Assembly: GCA_005801395.1 (NCBI GenBank)
Contig: SYDV01000250.1
Location: 1-6,196 of the forward strand
Origin: Planctomycetia bacterium
GTDB taxonomy: Bacteria; Planctomycetota; UBA11346
Reading direction: 5' to 3'
DNA length: 6,196 nucleotides
Part shown: positions 6,122 to 6,196 of the stretch, piece after piece
Numbering within the stretch: position 1 is the stretch's first letter
Layout of the letters: each line of letters starts with the position of its first letter
Made by a program: the position numbers and the translations under genes
Notes under the pieces: generated by a model
What the model was told of the DNA's origin: nothing
The model's input: only the letters and a program-made list of their open reading frames with translations
The model's database searches: none

Positions 6122-6196
6122 CCATGAGAATATGTTCCAATAATCGATAATAGCCCAACTGATATATATCTGTATTAAAATATACGTCAAAGCCAC

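Noticed and set aside
6089..6196. N-terminal extension of the lipoprotein to a GTG at the window edge
   Set aside because: The extension is AT-rich, would bury the lipoprotein signal peptide behind 36 residues, and contains a good promoter.

Overview
The window looks like a bacterial chromosome fragment. All four genes of the main cluster belong to families most often found together in the Planctomycetota/Verrucomicrobiota (PVC) group: an ECF sigma factor, a FecR-like membrane protein fused to a LamG domain, a DUF1552 Tat protein, and a planctomycete-type cytochrome c (PSCyt1) / DUF1587 protein. These families also occur in some Gammaproteobacteria and Myxococcota, so the phylum is an inference. 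No rRNA, tRNA or CRISPR array is visible.

Layout: every intact gene is on the minus strand, so transcription runs from high to low coordinates. (1) 6088-4589 encodes a probable lipoprotein with a C-terminal YiiX/NlpC-P60-type permuted cysteine hydrolase domain. It has a sigma70-like promoter so close to the ATG that the mRNA may be leaderless. (2) 4588-4056 has no intact gene. It holds a decayed fragment of an IS3-family transposase on the plus strand (about 4217-4577), a 7-bp hairpin at its end, and the upstream region of the next operon. (3) 4055-1 is a tight four-gene operon: sigma factor (4055-3498), FecR-LamG protein (3501-1813, overlapping the sigma stop in ATGA), DUF1552 protein (1774-491) and a cytochrome/DUF1587 protein that runs off the left edge (464-1).

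How the genes may work together (inference): the sigma factor and the membrane FecR-LamG protein look like a trans-membrane signalling pair. The FecR-LamG protein has a cytoplasmic head, one membrane segment, a FecR domain and a carbohydrate-binding-like LamG domain outside. The two downstream exported proteins, one Tat-dependent and one probably Sec-dependent with a CXXCH heme motif, would be the effectors co-expressed with it. Their substrate is unknown. The FecR-LamG linkage and the uncharacterised DUF1552/DUF1587 pair make this the most interesting part of the window.
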